Shown piece by piece: positions 50,853 through 61,161 of a DNA stretch of 64,000 bases. Every line of letters begins with the position of its first letter. Position 1 is the stretch's first letter. Below the pieces are notes generated by a model. The model did no database searches, had not been told where the DNA came from, and was given only the letters and a program-made list of their open reading frames with translations. A program made the position numbers and the translations under genes. The DNA is from Streptomyces sp. NBC_01296 (GTDB taxonomy: Bacteria > Actinomycetota > Actinomycetes > Streptomycetales > Streptomycetaceae), in assembly GCF_035984415.1 (NCBI RefSeq), contig NZ_CP130720.1, positions 7,750,001 to 7,814,000 on the forward strand, written 5' to 3'.

Positions 50853-52222
50853 CTCCCGCCCTTGACCAGGTCGCGGTACCAGGCGAACGACTCCTTCGGA
50901 GTCCGCTCCAGCGTTTCGTAGTCGACGTGGACCAGCCCGAACCGCTGGCGGTACCCCTCCGCCCATTCGAAGTTGTCGAGGATCGACCAGATGAAGTAGC
51001 CGCGGACGTCCACCCCTTCCGCCATCGCCCGGTGCAGGGCGGCCACATGGCCCTCGTGGTACGCGATCCGCCGTGCGTCGGCGACCCGTCCCGTCGTGGG
51101 ATCCGGCCCGTCCCCGTACGAGCAGCCGTTCTCGGTGATGTACAGCGGCGGCAGCCGGTCGCCGTAGCGCTCGCGCAGGGAGACGAGCAGTTCGCGCAGC
51201 CCGTCGGGGACCACCGGCCAGCCGAAGTCGGTGTGCTCGTACCCCTCGATCGGCCGGATGCCGAAGGGGAGGTCCGCGGGTATCTCGATGCCGCCGAACT
51301 CGCCTGCGGGGGCGGTCGGTTGCGGGGCGCCGACACGCATCGGGTTGTAGTAGTTGATCCCGTACCAGTCCAGCGGTGCCGAGATGGTCTTGAGGTCCTC
51401 CGCCACCGGGCCGGGCAGCAGCGCGGCCAGGCCCTCGTCCGGATACGCGCCGGTCAGGACGGGGTCGGCGAAGAGCCGGTTCGTGAGCGTGTCGTACAGC
51501 TCGGCGGCGGCGCGGTCGGCCCCGTCTTCGCTCGCGGCCCACACGGGGCTGTGCGAGGCGGCGATGCCGATCTCACGGGCGCCCGCCGCACGCAGGGCCT
51601 GGACGCCCAGGCCGTGGGCCAGGAGCTGGTGGTGCGCCGCGGGCAGGGCGTCGAAGACGAGACGCCTGCCGGGCGCGTGCTCGCCGAGGCCGTATCCGAG
51701 GAGCGTGACCTCGGCGGGCTCGTTGATGGTGATCCACATCGGGACGCGGTCGGCGAGCCGCTCCGCGACCACCGAGGCGTACGCCGCGAACCGCTCGGCG
51801 GTGTCGCGGCTGAGCCAGCCGCCCTTCTCCTCCAGGGCGAGCGGGGTGTCCCAGTGGAACAGGGTGGGCACCGGGGCGATGCCGGCGGCGCAGAGCTCGT
51901 CGACCAGCCGGTCGTAGAAGTCCAGCCCCTTGCGGTTGACCTGCCCGTGGCCGTCCGGCAGGACCCGCGACCAGGACACCGAGAACCGATAGGCCCCGAC
52001 GCCGAGTTCGGCCATCAGGGCCACGTCCTCGCGGTAGCGGCGGTAGTGGTCGGTGGCCACGTCCGCGTGCGAGCCGTCTCGGATGCGCCCCGGCTCCTTG
52101 GTGAAGGCGTCCCAGGAGGAGGGGCCCCGGCCGTCGGCGGCGGGGGAGCCTTCGATCTGGAAGGCCGAGGCGGAGACGCCCCAGAGGAAATCGGCGGGGA
52201 ACACGGGTGCGGGCGCTGTCAT
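50849..52222 (-). CDS. GH1 beta-glucosidase
   Basis: 457 residues. GH1 signature FLWGVSASAFQIEG (about 13-26), general acid/base Glu in TINEPAE (about 168) and nucleophile Glu in YITENGC (about 364); the terminal blocks GYFIWSILDNFEWAEGY and RFGLVHVDYETLERTPKES are standard. It releases glucose from beta-glucosides or cellobiose and is cytosolic (no signal peptide). It forms an operon with the MFS gene. Upstream is an AT-richer promoter area with a TTGACA at 52286-52291 (minus strand). Confidence 0.93.
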   Translation of the reverse strand: MTAPAPVFPADFLWGVSASAFQIEGSPAADGRGPSSWDAFTKEPGRIRDGSHADVATDHYRRYREDVALMAELGVGAYRFSVSWSRVLPDGHGQVNRKGLDFYDRLVDELCAAGIAPVPTLFHWDTPLALEEKGGWLSRDTAERFAAYASVVAERLADRVPMWITINEPAEVTLLGYGLGEHAPGRRLVFDALPAAHHQLLAHGLGVQALRAAGAREIGIAASHSPVWAASEDGADRAAAELYDTLTNRLFADPVLTGAYPDEGLAALLPGPVAEDLKTISAPLDWYGINYYNPMRVGAPQPTAPAGEFGGIEIPADLPFGIRPIEGYEHTDFGWPVVPDGLRELLVSLRERYGDRLPPLYITENGCSYGDGPDPTTGRVADARRIAYHEGHVAALHRAMAEGVDVRGYFIWSILDNFEWAEGYRQRFGLVHVDYETLERTPKESFAWYRDLVKGGR

Positions 52223-52425
52223 GCGGGCTCACTTCGGTCGCAGGTGCATCGCTGACGGCACACTTTTGGGCCCCGGAGCCCGCCCTGTCAATGGAAAGTG
52301 AACAATCCTCAACTTTTATCGCGGGGGTGGCGGCGAGGTGGCCGCGGGGCAGCGGCGGGGCGGCGGCGACGGGTCGGAAACAACGCGGTCGGGCCGGGCC
52401 CGGGTGCAGGGGGCACCCTGGAGGT

Positions 52426-54147
52426 ATGCCCAGGGCCAACGAGCAGGTCGAGGCACTGCTCCGGGAGTACGCCGACCTGATCGCGATCAGCGGCGGCGAC
52501 GCCTTCAAGGCGCGCGCGTACGAGAAGGCCGCCCGCGCCATCGGCGGCCACCCGGCCGACGTCGCGCAGCTCGACGCCAAGGGCCTGCGGGAGATCCCGA
52601 ACGTGGGCAAGTCCATCGCGGACAAGATCGTGGAGTACCTGCGCACCGGGCACGTCCCGGACATCGAGGCGCGCCGGGCCGCCGTCCCGGCCGGGGTGCG
52701 GACACTGACCGCCATCCCCGGGCTCGGGCCCCGCAAGGCCCTCGTCCTGTACGAGGAGCTGGGCATCTCGTCCGTCGAGCAGCTGGAGGACGCCGTCCGG
52801 GAGGAGCGGCTGCGCGATCTGAAGGGCTTCGGCGAGCAGACCGAGCAGAACGTCCTGCACGGCATTTCCGTACTCCGGAACGCCGACGGCCGCATCCTGC
52901 TCGGCGCCGCGATGGACAGCGCCGAGCAGATCGTCGCCGAGATGGAGCGCATCCCGGGGTGCGTACGGTGCACGTACGCGGGCTCGCTGCGCCGGATGCG
53001 CGAGACGATCGGCGACATCGACATCCTGGTGGCGGCCGACCGTTCCGCACCGTTCATGACGGCCCTCGCCGAGCTCCCGTACGCGGCCGAGGTCATCGCG
53101 CACGGGGCGAAGAAGACCTCCATCCGCACCGGCGCCGGCCTCCAGGTCGATCTGCGCGTCCTGCCGCCGGCCTCGTGGGGAGCAGGGCTGCAGTACTTCA
53201 CCGGGTCGAAGGCGCACAACATCCGCACGCGCGCGCTGGCGGTGCGCCAGGGGCTCAAGCTCTCCGAGTACGGGCTCTTCGACGCAGAGAGCGGCAAGAA
53301 CCTCGCCTCGGAGACCGAGGAGGAGATCTACGCCCGGCTCGGCCTGCCCTGGATCCCGCCGCCGCTGCGGGAGGACCGCGGGGAGATCGCGGCCGCGCTG
53401 CGCGGCGAACTCCCCGACCTCATCGCCGAGGGCGACATGCGGGGCGACCTGCACACCCACACTGACCTCACCGACGGCCTCGCCTCCCTGGAGGACATGG
53501 CCGCCGCTGCCGCCCGCGGCTACGCGTACTACGCGGTCACCGACCATGCGCCGGACCTCGCCATGCAGCGCATGACGCAGGAGAAGATCCTGGCGCAGCG
53601 CGAGCAAGTACGGGCACTGGACCGCACGGTGCACGGGATGCGGCTGCTGCACGGCACGGAACTCAACATCGGCCCGGACGGCGGCCTGGACTGGCCCGAC
53701 GAGTTCCTCGCGGACTTCGACCTGTGCGTGGCCTCCGTGCACTCGCACTTCGGTCAGAGCCGGGCAGCGATGACCCGGCGCTTCATCCGGGCCTGCGAGA
53801 ACCCGAACGTCGCCGTCATCGGCCACCCCACCACCCGGCGGATCGGCCGGCGCCCCGGTGTGGACGCCGACTTCGAGGCGGTCTTCGAGGCGTGCGCGCG
53901 GACGGGCACGGCACTGGAGATCAATGCGCATCCGGAGCGGCTCGACCTGCGCGACGAGGACATCCTGCGGGCGAAGGGCCACGGGGTGAAGTTCGCGGTG
54001 AACTCGGATGCGCACGCGACCACGCACCTGCCGTACCTGCGCTACGGGGTGGGCACGGCGCAGCGCGGCTGGCTGACGAAGGACGATGTCATCAACACCT
54101 GGCCATGGGCCCGCCTGCGCCGGTTCCTACACGGGAAGCGGGCCTGA
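52426..54147 (+). CDS. polX: DNA polymerase/3'-5' exonuclease PolX
   Basis: 573 residues. N-terminal helix-hairpin-helix region with IPNVGKSIADKIVEYL (about 56-71) and AIPGLGPRKALVLYEELG (about 97-114); polymerase X palm with GSLRRMRETIGDIDILVAAD (catalytic Asp in DIDIL, about 200-206) and DLRVL (third Asp). The C-terminal PHP domain starts at GDLHTHTDLTDG (about 340) and contains VTDHAPDL, GTELNIG, and HPTTRRIGRR and NSDAHAT, which give the metal-binding exonuclease site. Roles in base excision and end repair are known for the family. GGAGGT directly abuts the ATG, an unusually short spacing. Confidence 0.93.
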   Translation: MPRANEQVEALLREYADLIAISGGDAFKARAYEKAARAIGGHPADVAQLDAKGLREIPNVGKSIADKIVEYLRTGHVPDIEARRAAVPAGVRTLTAIPGLGPRKALVLYEELGISSVEQLEDAVREERLRDLKGFGEQTEQNVLHGISVLRNADGRILLGAAMDSAEQIVAEMERIPGCVRCTYAGSLRRMRETIGDIDILVAADRSAPFMTALAELPYAAEVIAHGAKKTSIRTGAGLQVDLRVLPPASWGAGLQYFTGSKAHNIRTRALAVRQGLKLSEYGLFDAESGKNLASETEEEIYARLGLPWIPPPLREDRGEIAAALRGELPDLIAEGDMRGDLHTHTDLTDGLASLEDMAAAAARGYAYYAVTDHAPDLAMQRMTQEKILAQREQVRALDRTVHGMRLLHGTELNIGPDGGLDWPDEFLADFDLCVASVHSHFGQSRAAMTRRFIRACENPNVAVIGHPTTRRIGRRPGVDADFEAVFEACARTGTALEINAHPERLDLRDEDILRAKGHGVKFAVNSDAHATTHLPYLRYGVGTAQRGWLTKDDVINTWPWARLRRFLHGKRA

Positions 54148-54249
54148 CGGCGCCTTGCGACCCGTCCTACGGCTCGCCGGCCCAGGCGGCGAGCGCGTGG
54201 CACGCGGCGCGCACCGCACCCGACCGGACCCGCTGCAGGAAACGCCGTC

Positions 54250-54280
54250 CGGCCCGCCCCCGAGGATCGGGGACGGGCCG
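54250..54280. terminator. Bidirectional hairpin between polX and lipoprotein genes
   Basis: CGGCCCG with CGGGCCG and CCCCGA with TCGGGG pair in one stem, with a single C-A mismatch and loop GGA. Convergent genes on both sides. Confidence 0.7.
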
Positions 54281-54298
54281 GGGCGTGCGCCGGGTGGG

Positions 54299-54514
54299 TC
54301 AGTTGTTCTGGGTGGCGTCCGAGTCCGCCGAGTCCGCCGCGCTGTCGGCATCGTCCAGCTTCTGCTGCATCTCCTTGGCCCGGGCGTCGTCGGAGCCCAC
54401 GGACTGGGTGCCCTGGGGCTGGGCCTTCGCTCCGGGCATGCAGCCGGTGAGCAGCAGCGCGGCCGCCGTGAGCAGGGTCGCGAGACCCGCGGCGGCGCGG
54501 CGGGGCACGGTCAC
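54299..54514 (-). CDS. Small lipoprotein
   Basis: 71 residues from a GTG at 54514 that overlaps the stop of the upstream gene by 4 bp. A signal segment ATLLTAAALLLTGC ends in a lipobox (Cys about 25). The mature part is acidic, helical (DDARAKEMQQKLDDADSAAD) and short. The function is unknown; a surface-attached partner of the secreted protein encoded upstream is likely from the overlap. Confidence 0.7.
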   Translation of the reverse strand: MTVPRRAAAGLATLLTAAALLLTGCMPGAKAQPQGTQSVGSDDARAKEMQQKLDDADSAADSADSDATQNN

Positions 54515-54927
54515 TTGGACCCCTGCGCGGAGCACCAGGTGCTGACGGCCTTCAGGTCGTCCTGTCGCTTCTGCAGGGTGGGCAGCAGGCTCTTGCGGAA
54601 GGTCAGGCGGTCGTTCAGGTAGGTGTGGACCTCGGTGTGGCCGGCGGTCTGGGCGTTCGCGACGCGCTGCTCGAGCCGCGCGACGGAGCCGGGGACGGTG
54701 ACGTCGCCGTTCAGGCGGTTGATCGCGGAGGTGACGCGGGTCTCGGTCTTCGGCAGGCGCTTGCAGATCGCCTTGGCGCCGTCGCCCTTCGGCGCGGACT
54801 TGGCCGTCTTCGGCGCTGCGGGGGCGGGGCTGCCGCCATCGGCCTGGGCGGGGGCGGCGGAGAGCAGAGCGCCGGCCAGCGCCACGGCGCCGATCGCGGC
54901 AGCGGCGGTCCTACGGTTCGGGAGCAT
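54511..54927 (-). CDS. Secreted helical protein of unknown function
   Basis: 138 residues from ATG 54927. The signal peptide (AAAAIGAVALAGALLSAAPA) ends near QADG (about 30), followed by a Pro/Ala/Lys linker and a helical domain, ICKRLPKTETRVTSAINRLN to LTFRKSLLPTLQKRQDDLKA, with two Cys likely to form a disulfide. It is coupled to the lipoprotein gene. No family recognised. Confidence 0.7.
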   Translation of the reverse strand: MLPNRRTAAAAIGAVALAGALLSAAPAQADGGSPAPAAPKTAKSAPKGDGAKAICKRLPKTETRVTSAINRLNGDVTVPGSVARLEQRVANAQTAGHTEVHTYLNDRLTFRKSLLPTLQKRQDDLKAVSTWCSAQGSK

Positions 54928-55034
54928 GGCTGAATCCCCTTCGGTGCGAACGGGCCGGCTCACAGGCGGCCGACCGATCAGGACGGTAGGAGGTGTCTTT
55001 GTGGAATCTTTGTGAGTCCACAGGAGCGCCCCCT

Positions 55035-55176
55035 CTGAGGCCCCGCACCTCTGAGGCACCGCACCTCTGAGGCACCGCACCTCTGAGGCCCCGCACCCCT
55101 GAGGCCCGGCACCCCTGAGGCCCGGCACCCCTGAGGCCCCGCACCCCTGAGGTCCCGCCCCCTGAGGCCCGGCCCG
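55035..55176. repeat. 16-bp tandem repeat array, eight copies plus a partial
   Basis: Copies of CTGAGGCACCGCACCT with small changes (C for A at position 8, C or T at 16, GG for CG) repeat with a strict 16-bp period; the eighth copy is one base shorter. The array lies in the 266-bp gap between the secreted protein gene and the histidine kinase gene. The unit is not palindromic and not interspersed, so it is a simple variable-number repeat. Confidence 0.85.
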
Positions 55177-55193
55177 GCCGGGCCGGCGCCCGT

Positions 55194-56635
55194 TCAGTCC
55201 CCCCGGGAGATCCAGTCGCGGCGCCTCGGCAGGCGCAGGGTCGGCGCGTCCGCGGCCGACAGGGGCAGGCGCACCTCGACGCGGGTGCCCGCGCCGCCGG
55301 GCGGCGTCCCGATGGTGACCGTGCCCTGGTGCAGCGCGACCTGCTGGGCGACGAGCGTCAGCCCGAGCCCGGAGCCGGGGCTGCCCGGCCGGTGGTGGAA
55401 CCGCCGGAAGACGGCTTCCCGCTCGCCGGACGGGATGCCGGGCCCTGCGTCGTCCACGGTGAGCACCGCGTACCCGCCCTCCGCGCGCAGCCGTACCTCG
55501 ATCCGGGACGGCGAGTCCGGCAGGTGGCCGTGCACCACCGCATTGCCCAGCAGGTTGGCGAGCAGGATGGCCAGCCCGGCATCCCACCCGAACACCCATA
55601 GCTCCGGCGGGAGTTCGGCTTCGAGCCGGGCCGCGGGGTGGCGGCGGGCGGTCTCGCCGACGACCGTGTCCACCAGCTCGGAGAGGTCGAGCGGGGCGAA
55701 GGCGGACACCTCCACCAGATCGCCCCGGGCGAGCATCCGCAGGGCCGTGAGCAGGTCCAGCAGCCGGGCGTGGTCGCTTTGCAAGTCCCGTACGATCTCG
55801 GCCCGTTCGGCGGGGGAGAGGTCGGGGTGGGCGGCGAGGACGTCCAGGTCGGTCCGCATGCTCATCAGCGGTGTGCGCAGCTCGTGCGAGGCGGCGGAGG
55901 AGAACGAGCGGGCGGTGTCGAGCGCCTGCGCCGTCCGGGCCGCCTGCTCCTCGTACCGGGCCAGCAACTGGCCGATGGCGCAGGCCAGTTCGTCCACCTC
56001 GGTGATGTTCACCGGCGCGGTGGGGAAGGCGGCCGCGCCCGCCCCCGGGTCCAGTGCGGCGGCCCGGCGGCTCAGCCTCCGTACGGAGGCGGTGGCGCGG
56101 CCGGCCAGCCCGTACGCCAGCAGCCCGGAGACCGGCGCCGCCAGCAGGGCGACCAGCAGGACCCGGCGGCGCACGGCCACGACCTGCGGGTCGGCGGCCG
56201 AGGCCGGGGTGAACAGCCAGAACGTGCCCGGCGCCGGTCCGGCCACCGGGACGGTCAGCACCCGCCAGGCATGCCCCTTGGCCCGGACGGTGACCGGCCC
56301 GCCCGGGGTCTGCTCGGGCAGCCGGACCGGATCGGCGGGCTGCGGCCCGCCCTCCAGGACGACCGTTCCGTCGGTGGTCCGTACCCGGATCCCGGCGTCG
56401 AGGACGTCGCCGAGGACCTTGCGGTGCTGGTTCTGCTCGACTTTCGGCCGCCCGTTCAGGTCGGCCGTGAGCATCGCCTTGACGTCCGGGAGGACGGCCG
56501 AGGCCCGGTCCTGCAGGCGGGTGTCCTGCTGCTGGTGCAGGTCGCGGCTGACCAGACCGAGCACCAGCAGGCCCGCGGCGAGCACCAGCAGGGGCACCAC
56601 CACGGTCACCGAGAGCGCGATACGGGTGGCGAGCT

Positions 56636-56639
<4 letters not shown>
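55194..56639 (-). CDS. Sensor histidine kinase
   Basis: 481 residues from a GTG at 56639, overlapping the response regulator stop by 4 bp. Two membrane helices (about 10-32 and 165-188) flank an extracytoplasmic sensor; then a HAMP-like linker, the H-box SSAASHELRTPL (His about 252) and an ATPase domain with N-box NLLGNAVVHG, DAGPGIP and GSGLGLTLVAQQVALHQG. The signal is unknown. It phosphorylates the adjacent OmpR-type regulator. The nearby exported proteins could be targets. Confidence 0.92.
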
Positions 56640-57352
<713 letters not shown>

Positions 57353-57487
57353 ACTGCCCTCCTCGCGCGCGGCTCCCTTCGGAGGCCGGGCGCCGACCCT
57401 CTCACGGCCGCGCGCGCCACGGCCGTCCGGCCCCCCCGATGTCGTGAATCCTTCCTTGACAGGGTAATGGGGCGCCCTCACACTGGC

Positions 57488-57504
57488 GTTGCGTTCACCG
57501 CAAT
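57488..57504 (+). promoter_or_regulatory. IclR-type inverted repeat before the ferredoxin gene
   Basis: GTTGCG, 5-nt spacer TTCAC, CGCAAT: the same half-site and spacing as the site upstream of the GMC gene (one mismatch). It lies 28 bp before the ferredoxin start, over or near its promoter. Confidence 0.7.
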
Positions 57505-57531
57505 CCGTTTCGCTATACGCACCGAGGTGTC

Positions 57532-57879
57532 ATGAAGATTCCCGCGTGCCGACTCGCCGATCTCCCGCGAGGCGAGGCCTGCAGACTCGATTCCGATCCT
57601 CCGATCGCGGTGTTCCACACCGAGGACGGCGAGGTGTACGCCATCGACGACACGTGCACCCACCAGGACGCCTCGCTGTCCGACGGCTGGCTCGAGGGGT
57701 GTGAGGTCGAATGCCCCCTGCACGCCTCGAAGTTCGACCTGCGCACCGGGGGCGTCGACTCCCCGCCGGCCAAGCGCCCGGTCCGCACCCACCAGGTCCT
57801 CGTCGAGGACGGCATGGTGTACGTCCTGCCGTCCCCGACGCCCTGTGCGGCCGTCCACCGGGCGGAAGGCCGCGCGTGA
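57532..57879 (+). CDS. Rieske-type [2Fe-2S] ferredoxin
   Basis: 115 residues. The Rieske ligands are Cys/His in DTCTHQDASL (about 42-46) and in CEVECPLHASKFD (about 62-66). It would carry electrons from the next gene's reductase to the oxygenase at 59149. ATG start, with GAGGTG upstream; it overlaps the reductase start by 4 bp (GTGA). Confidence 0.92.
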   Translation: MKIPACRLADLPRGEACRLDSDPPIAVFHTEDGEVYAIDDTCTHQDASLSDGWLEGCEVECPLHASKFDLRTGGVDSPPAKRPVRTHQVLVEDGMVYVLPSPTPCAAVHRAEGRA

Positions 57880-59060
57880 AGACCGTGGCCGTCGTCGGCG
57901 CCTCGCTGGCCGGCCTGTCCGCCGCCCGCTCGCTGCGCGAGCAGGGCTACGACGGGCGGCTCGTCCTCATCGGCGGCGAACCCCACCGCCCGTACGACAG
58001 GCCCCCGTTGTCGAAGGAGTTCCTCGCCGGCGAGATCGATGAGGACGCACTCGCCCTCGAAGCGGAGGGCGAGGACCTCGCGGCCGTGTGGGAGCTCGGC
58101 GTGCGAGCCGTCGGGCTCGACACCGGCTCGTGGGCCGAGCACCACGTACGGCTCGCCGACGGCCGGTCGGTGCGGGCCCACGGCATCGTGATCGCGACCG
58201 GCGCCGCCGCGCGGACCCTGCCCGCGAGCGAGCGCCTCGACGGCGTGCACGTCCTGCGCACCCTGGACGATGCCCGCGCGCTGCGGGCGGATCTGGCCCG
58301 CGGCGGCCGCCTGGTGGTCGTCGGCGGCGGATTCATCGGAGCGGAGGTCGCCTCCACCGCGCGGCGGCTCGGCCTCGACGTCACCGTCGTGGAGGCGGCG
58401 CCCACGCCGCTGGCCGGCCCGCTCGGTACGCAGATGGGCTCCCTCGTCTCCCGGCTGCACGCCGACCACGGCGTCCGCCTGCTGTGCGGAACGGGCGTAC
58501 GCGCACTCGCCGGTACGGGGAGGGTCGAGGCCGTCGTACTGGACGACGGCCGCCGCCTCGGCGCCGACACCGTGGTCGTCGGAGTGGGCGCCCGTCCGGG
58601 CACCGACTGGCTGGCGGGGTCCGGACTGGACCTGGACGACGGCGTACGGTGCGACGCGGCCGGCCGTACGAACATCCCCGGCATCGTCGCCGTCGGGGAC
58701 TGCGCGGCCTGGTACGAGCCCGCGGTCGGGGCCCACCGCCGGGTCGAGCACTGGACCGGCGCGCGGGAGCGCCCGGCCGCGGCGGTCGCCGCCCTGCTCT
58801 CCGGAGGGCGGGGCGTGCCGGAGCCGCCCCGGCCCCCGTACTTCTGGTCCGACCAGTACGGCAGCCGGATCCAGTTCGCCGGGTACGCCGCGGAGGCCGA
58901 CAGCGTCACGGTCGAGGAGGGCGCGGCGGCCGACCGCAGCTTCCTCGCGGTCTACCGGAGCGCGGGCCGGCCGGTCGCGGTGCTCGGCCTGAACCAGACG
59001 CGGCTGTTCACCCGGTGGCGGCGCCGACTGGCCACCGCCGAGGCCCGGACGGCCGGTTGA
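57876..59060 (+). CDS. FAD-dependent ferredoxin reductase
   Basis: 394 residues from GTG 57876. FAD motif VGASLAGLSAARSLREQGYD (about 8-27), with RPYDRPPLSKEFL; NAD motif VVGGGFIGAEVASTARRLGL (about 148-167); late FAD contact GIVAVGDCAAWYEP; C-terminal reductase domain with PYFWSDQYGSRIQFAGYA. Type of class I aromatic-oxygenase reductases (BphA4-like). It feeds the Rieske ferredoxin. The stop is 88 bp before the oxygenase gene. Confidence 0.92.
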   Translation: MKTVAVVGASLAGLSAARSLREQGYDGRLVLIGGEPHRPYDRPPLSKEFLAGEIDEDALALEAEGEDLAAVWELGVRAVGLDTGSWAEHHVRLADGRSVRAHGIVIATGAAARTLPASERLDGVHVLRTLDDARALRADLARGGRLVVVGGGFIGAEVASTARRLGLDVTVVEAAPTPLAGPLGTQMGSLVSRLHADHGVRLLCGTGVRALAGTGRVEAVVLDDGRRLGADTVVVGVGARPGTDWLAGSGLDLDDGVRCDAAGRTNIPGIVAVGDCAAWYEPAVGAHRRVEHWTGARERPAAAVAALLSGGRGVPEPPRPPYFWSDQYGSRIQFAGYAAEADSVTVEEGAAADRSFLAVYRSAGRPVAVLGLNQTRLFTRWRRRLATAEARTAG

Positions 59061-59148
59061 CCCACGGCGGGTCCCGATCCGGCGCCGCCCCGCGCCGCCC
59101 CGCTGCCCCCCCGACGCCCCGAACCACGACGTTCCGCGAGGAGTGCAC

Positions 59149-60336
59149 GTGACCACGACCGGCCTGCCGGAAAGCCTGATCGCCACCCTCCCCGGCGACC
59201 ACTACACCGCCCCGGACATCTTCCGGCTGGAGCAGGAACACATCTTCGAGACGATGTGGTTCTGCGTGGGGCGCTCGTCCGAGCTGGCCAAGCCGGGCGC
59301 CTTCCGGACCGTGGACGTCGGCCGCGAGAGCATCCTGGTGACGCGAGCGCGCGACCACACCGTCCGCGCCTACTTCAACGTGTGCCGGCACCGCGGCGCC
59401 AAGCTGTGCACGGAGCGGAGCGGCGAGGTCAGGCGGGCGTTCCAGTGCCCGTACCACGCCTGGACGTACGACCTCGACGGCAGGCTGATCGCCGCCCCCA
59501 ACCTCACGAAGATGCCCGACGTCGGCCGGACCGAGTTCGGGCTGGCGCCCGTGTCCGTACGGGAATGGCTCGGGTACGTCTGGGTCTGCCTCGCGGACAG
59601 CCCGCCCTCCTTCGAGGAGCAGGTCATGGGCGCGGCCGTCGAGCGGCTGGGCGACGCGGAGTCCATCGAGCGGTACGGCATCGAGGACTTGGAGGTCGGA
59701 CGGCGGATCGTCTACGACGTCAAGGCGAACTGGAAGCTCATCATCGAGAACTTCATGGAGTGCTACCACTGCGCCACGATCCACCCCGAACTCACCGAGG
59801 TGCTCCCCGAGTTCGCCGGCGGCTACGCCGCGCAGTACTACGTCGGACACGGCGCCGCCTTCGGCGAGGGCATCCAGGGCTTCACCGTCGACGGCTCGGA
59901 GGGCCTCGACCGGATCCCCACCGTCTCGCCGGACCAGGACCGCAAGTACTACGCGATCACCGTACGGCCGCAGGTCTTCATCAACCTGGTGCCGGACCAC
60001 GTGATATTCCACCGGATGTACCCGGTAGCGGCCGACCGCACGATCGTCGAATGCGACTGGCTCTACCTCAAGGACGTGGTGGAGAGCGGCAAGGACGTCA
60101 GCCGCTCCGTCGAGCTCTTCGACCGGGTCAACCGGCAGGACTTCGACGCCTGCGAGCGCTGTCAGCCCGCGATGAGCTCCCGCATGTACGCCAAGGGCGG
60201 CGTGCTGGTGCCCAGCGAGCACCACATCGGAGCGTTCCACGACTGGGTCCGGGACCGGCTCGGCGCCGGGCCCGAGCAGCCGCGGCAGGAGCCGGTGGAG
60301 CGGCCGCTCAGCCCAGGTGGCCCATGCGGTGGCTGA
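59149..60336 (+). CDS. Rieske oxygenase alpha subunit, GbcA-like
   Basis: 395 residues from GTG 59149 with GAGGAG six bases upstream. Rieske ligands CRHRGAKLC and CPYHAWTYD (about 80-105); mononuclear iron site NFMECYHCATIHPEL (about 201-215). The sequence order and the neighbours (GMC dehydrogenase, MetF-like) fit glycine-betaine N-demethylases (GbcA type) rather than ring hydroxylases. Expected reaction: O2-dependent removal of one methyl of betaine as formaldehyde. Betaine-like substrates such as stachydrine remain possible. The last 29 bp overlap the 3' end of the convergent IclR gene. Confidence 0.88.
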   Translation: MTTTGLPESLIATLPGDHYTAPDIFRLEQEHIFETMWFCVGRSSELAKPGAFRTVDVGRESILVTRARDHTVRAYFNVCRHRGAKLCTERSGEVRRAFQCPYHAWTYDLDGRLIAAPNLTKMPDVGRTEFGLAPVSVREWLGYVWVCLADSPPSFEEQVMGAAVERLGDAESIERYGIEDLEVGRRIVYDVKANWKLIIENFMECYHCATIHPELTEVLPEFAGGYAAQYYVGHGAAFGEGIQGFTVDGSEGLDRIPTVSPDQDRKYYAITVRPQVFINLVPDHVIFHRMYPVAADRTIVECDWLYLKDVVESGKDVSRSVELFDRVNRQDFDACERCQPAMSSRMYAKGGVLVPSEHHIGAFHDWVRDRLGAGPEQPRQEPVERPLSPGGPCGG

Positions 60337-61105
60337 TCTCCTGCGCGCCCTTCAGCAGCAGCGGCGCCAGCTCGTGCATGCGCTCCTCGGTGAAGCGGTA
60401 GCTCGGCCCCGATGCGCTGATCGCGGCGATGACCTCGCCGTCCCGGTCGCGGATCGGGGCGGCCATGGCGTGCAGCCCGATCTCGTACTCCTCGAACGTC
60501 ATGGCGTACCCGCGGTCCAGGGACGCGACGAGGTTCTTCTCGAGCTTCGTCCTGGCGGTCAGCGTGCTCGGCGTGTACTTCTTCAGACCGGCCTCCGCCA
60601 GCAGCTGCACGCGCTGCTTCGCCGGGAGGTGCGCGAGGAGGACCTTGCCGCTGGACGTGGCGTGCAGCGGGGTCAGCTGGCCCACCCAGTTGTGCGCCGT
60701 CACCGCGCCTGGGCCGCGCACCTGGCAGAGGTTGATCGCGTACTGCTCCTCCAGGATGGCGATGTTCACCGTCTCGCCGAGTTCCTCGGCCAGCCGCTCG
60801 CACACCGGGCGGCCCACCTGGGTGATGTCGATCCGCCCCGTGACCGCGCCCGCCAGCCGCACGATGCCGAAGCCGAGCCGGTACTTGCCGCGCTCGGTGG
60901 CCTGTTCGACGAGGCCGCGCGCCTCCAGCGCGCCGAGCAGCCGGAACGCCGTCGACTTGTGGACGTCGATCTCCGCCGCCACCTCGCTGACGCCCGCCTC
61001 GCCGCGCTGGGCGAGGATCTCCAGCACGCTGACGGCGCGGTCGACGGACTGCACCCCGCCCGCCGGCGCGCCCGCGGTTTCGGTGGCTGCCTCGTAGTTG
61101 CTCAT
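60308..61105 (-). CDS. IclR family transcriptional regulator
   Basis: 265 residues from ATG 61105. Winged helix: QSVDRAVSVLEILAQRGEAG, VSEVAAEIDVHKSTAFRLLG, ALEARGLVEQATERGKYRLG. Effector domain (about 90-260) has the SSGKVLLAHL, RGYAMTFEEYEIGLHAMAAP and AISASGPSYRF blocks. It is divergent from the GMC gene and convergent with the oxygenase gene; the same operator occurs upstream of both catabolic units, so it is their likely regulator. A TATAGT lies eight bases before its ATG, so a leaderless transcript is possible. Confidence 0.92.
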   Translation of the reverse strand: MSNYEAATETAGAPAGGVQSVDRAVSVLEILAQRGEAGVSEVAAEIDVHKSTAFRLLGALEARGLVEQATERGKYRLGFGIVRLAGAVTGRIDITQVGRPVCERLAEELGETVNIAILEEQYAINLCQVRGPGAVTAHNWVGQLTPLHATSSGKVLLAHLPAKQRVQLLAEAGLKKYTPSTLTARTKLEKNLVASLDRGYAMTFEEYEIGLHAMAAPIRDRDGEVIAAISASGPSYRFTEERMHELAPLLLKGAQEISHRMGHLG

Positions 61106-61161
61106 GGCGAAACTATACGCGCCGTCATCAACAGCGGGCCGGGGCGAGCCGAGGCCGAAAA

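Noticed and set aside
55035..55176. CRISPR array
   Set aside because: The 16-bp units are directly adjacent with no spacers, are not palindromic, and no cas genes are present.
57532..60336. Aromatic ring-hydroxylating dioxygenase pathway
   Set aside because: No beta subunit, ring-cleavage or dihydrodiol genes are seen; the GMC and MetF neighbours favour a methylated amine such as betaine.
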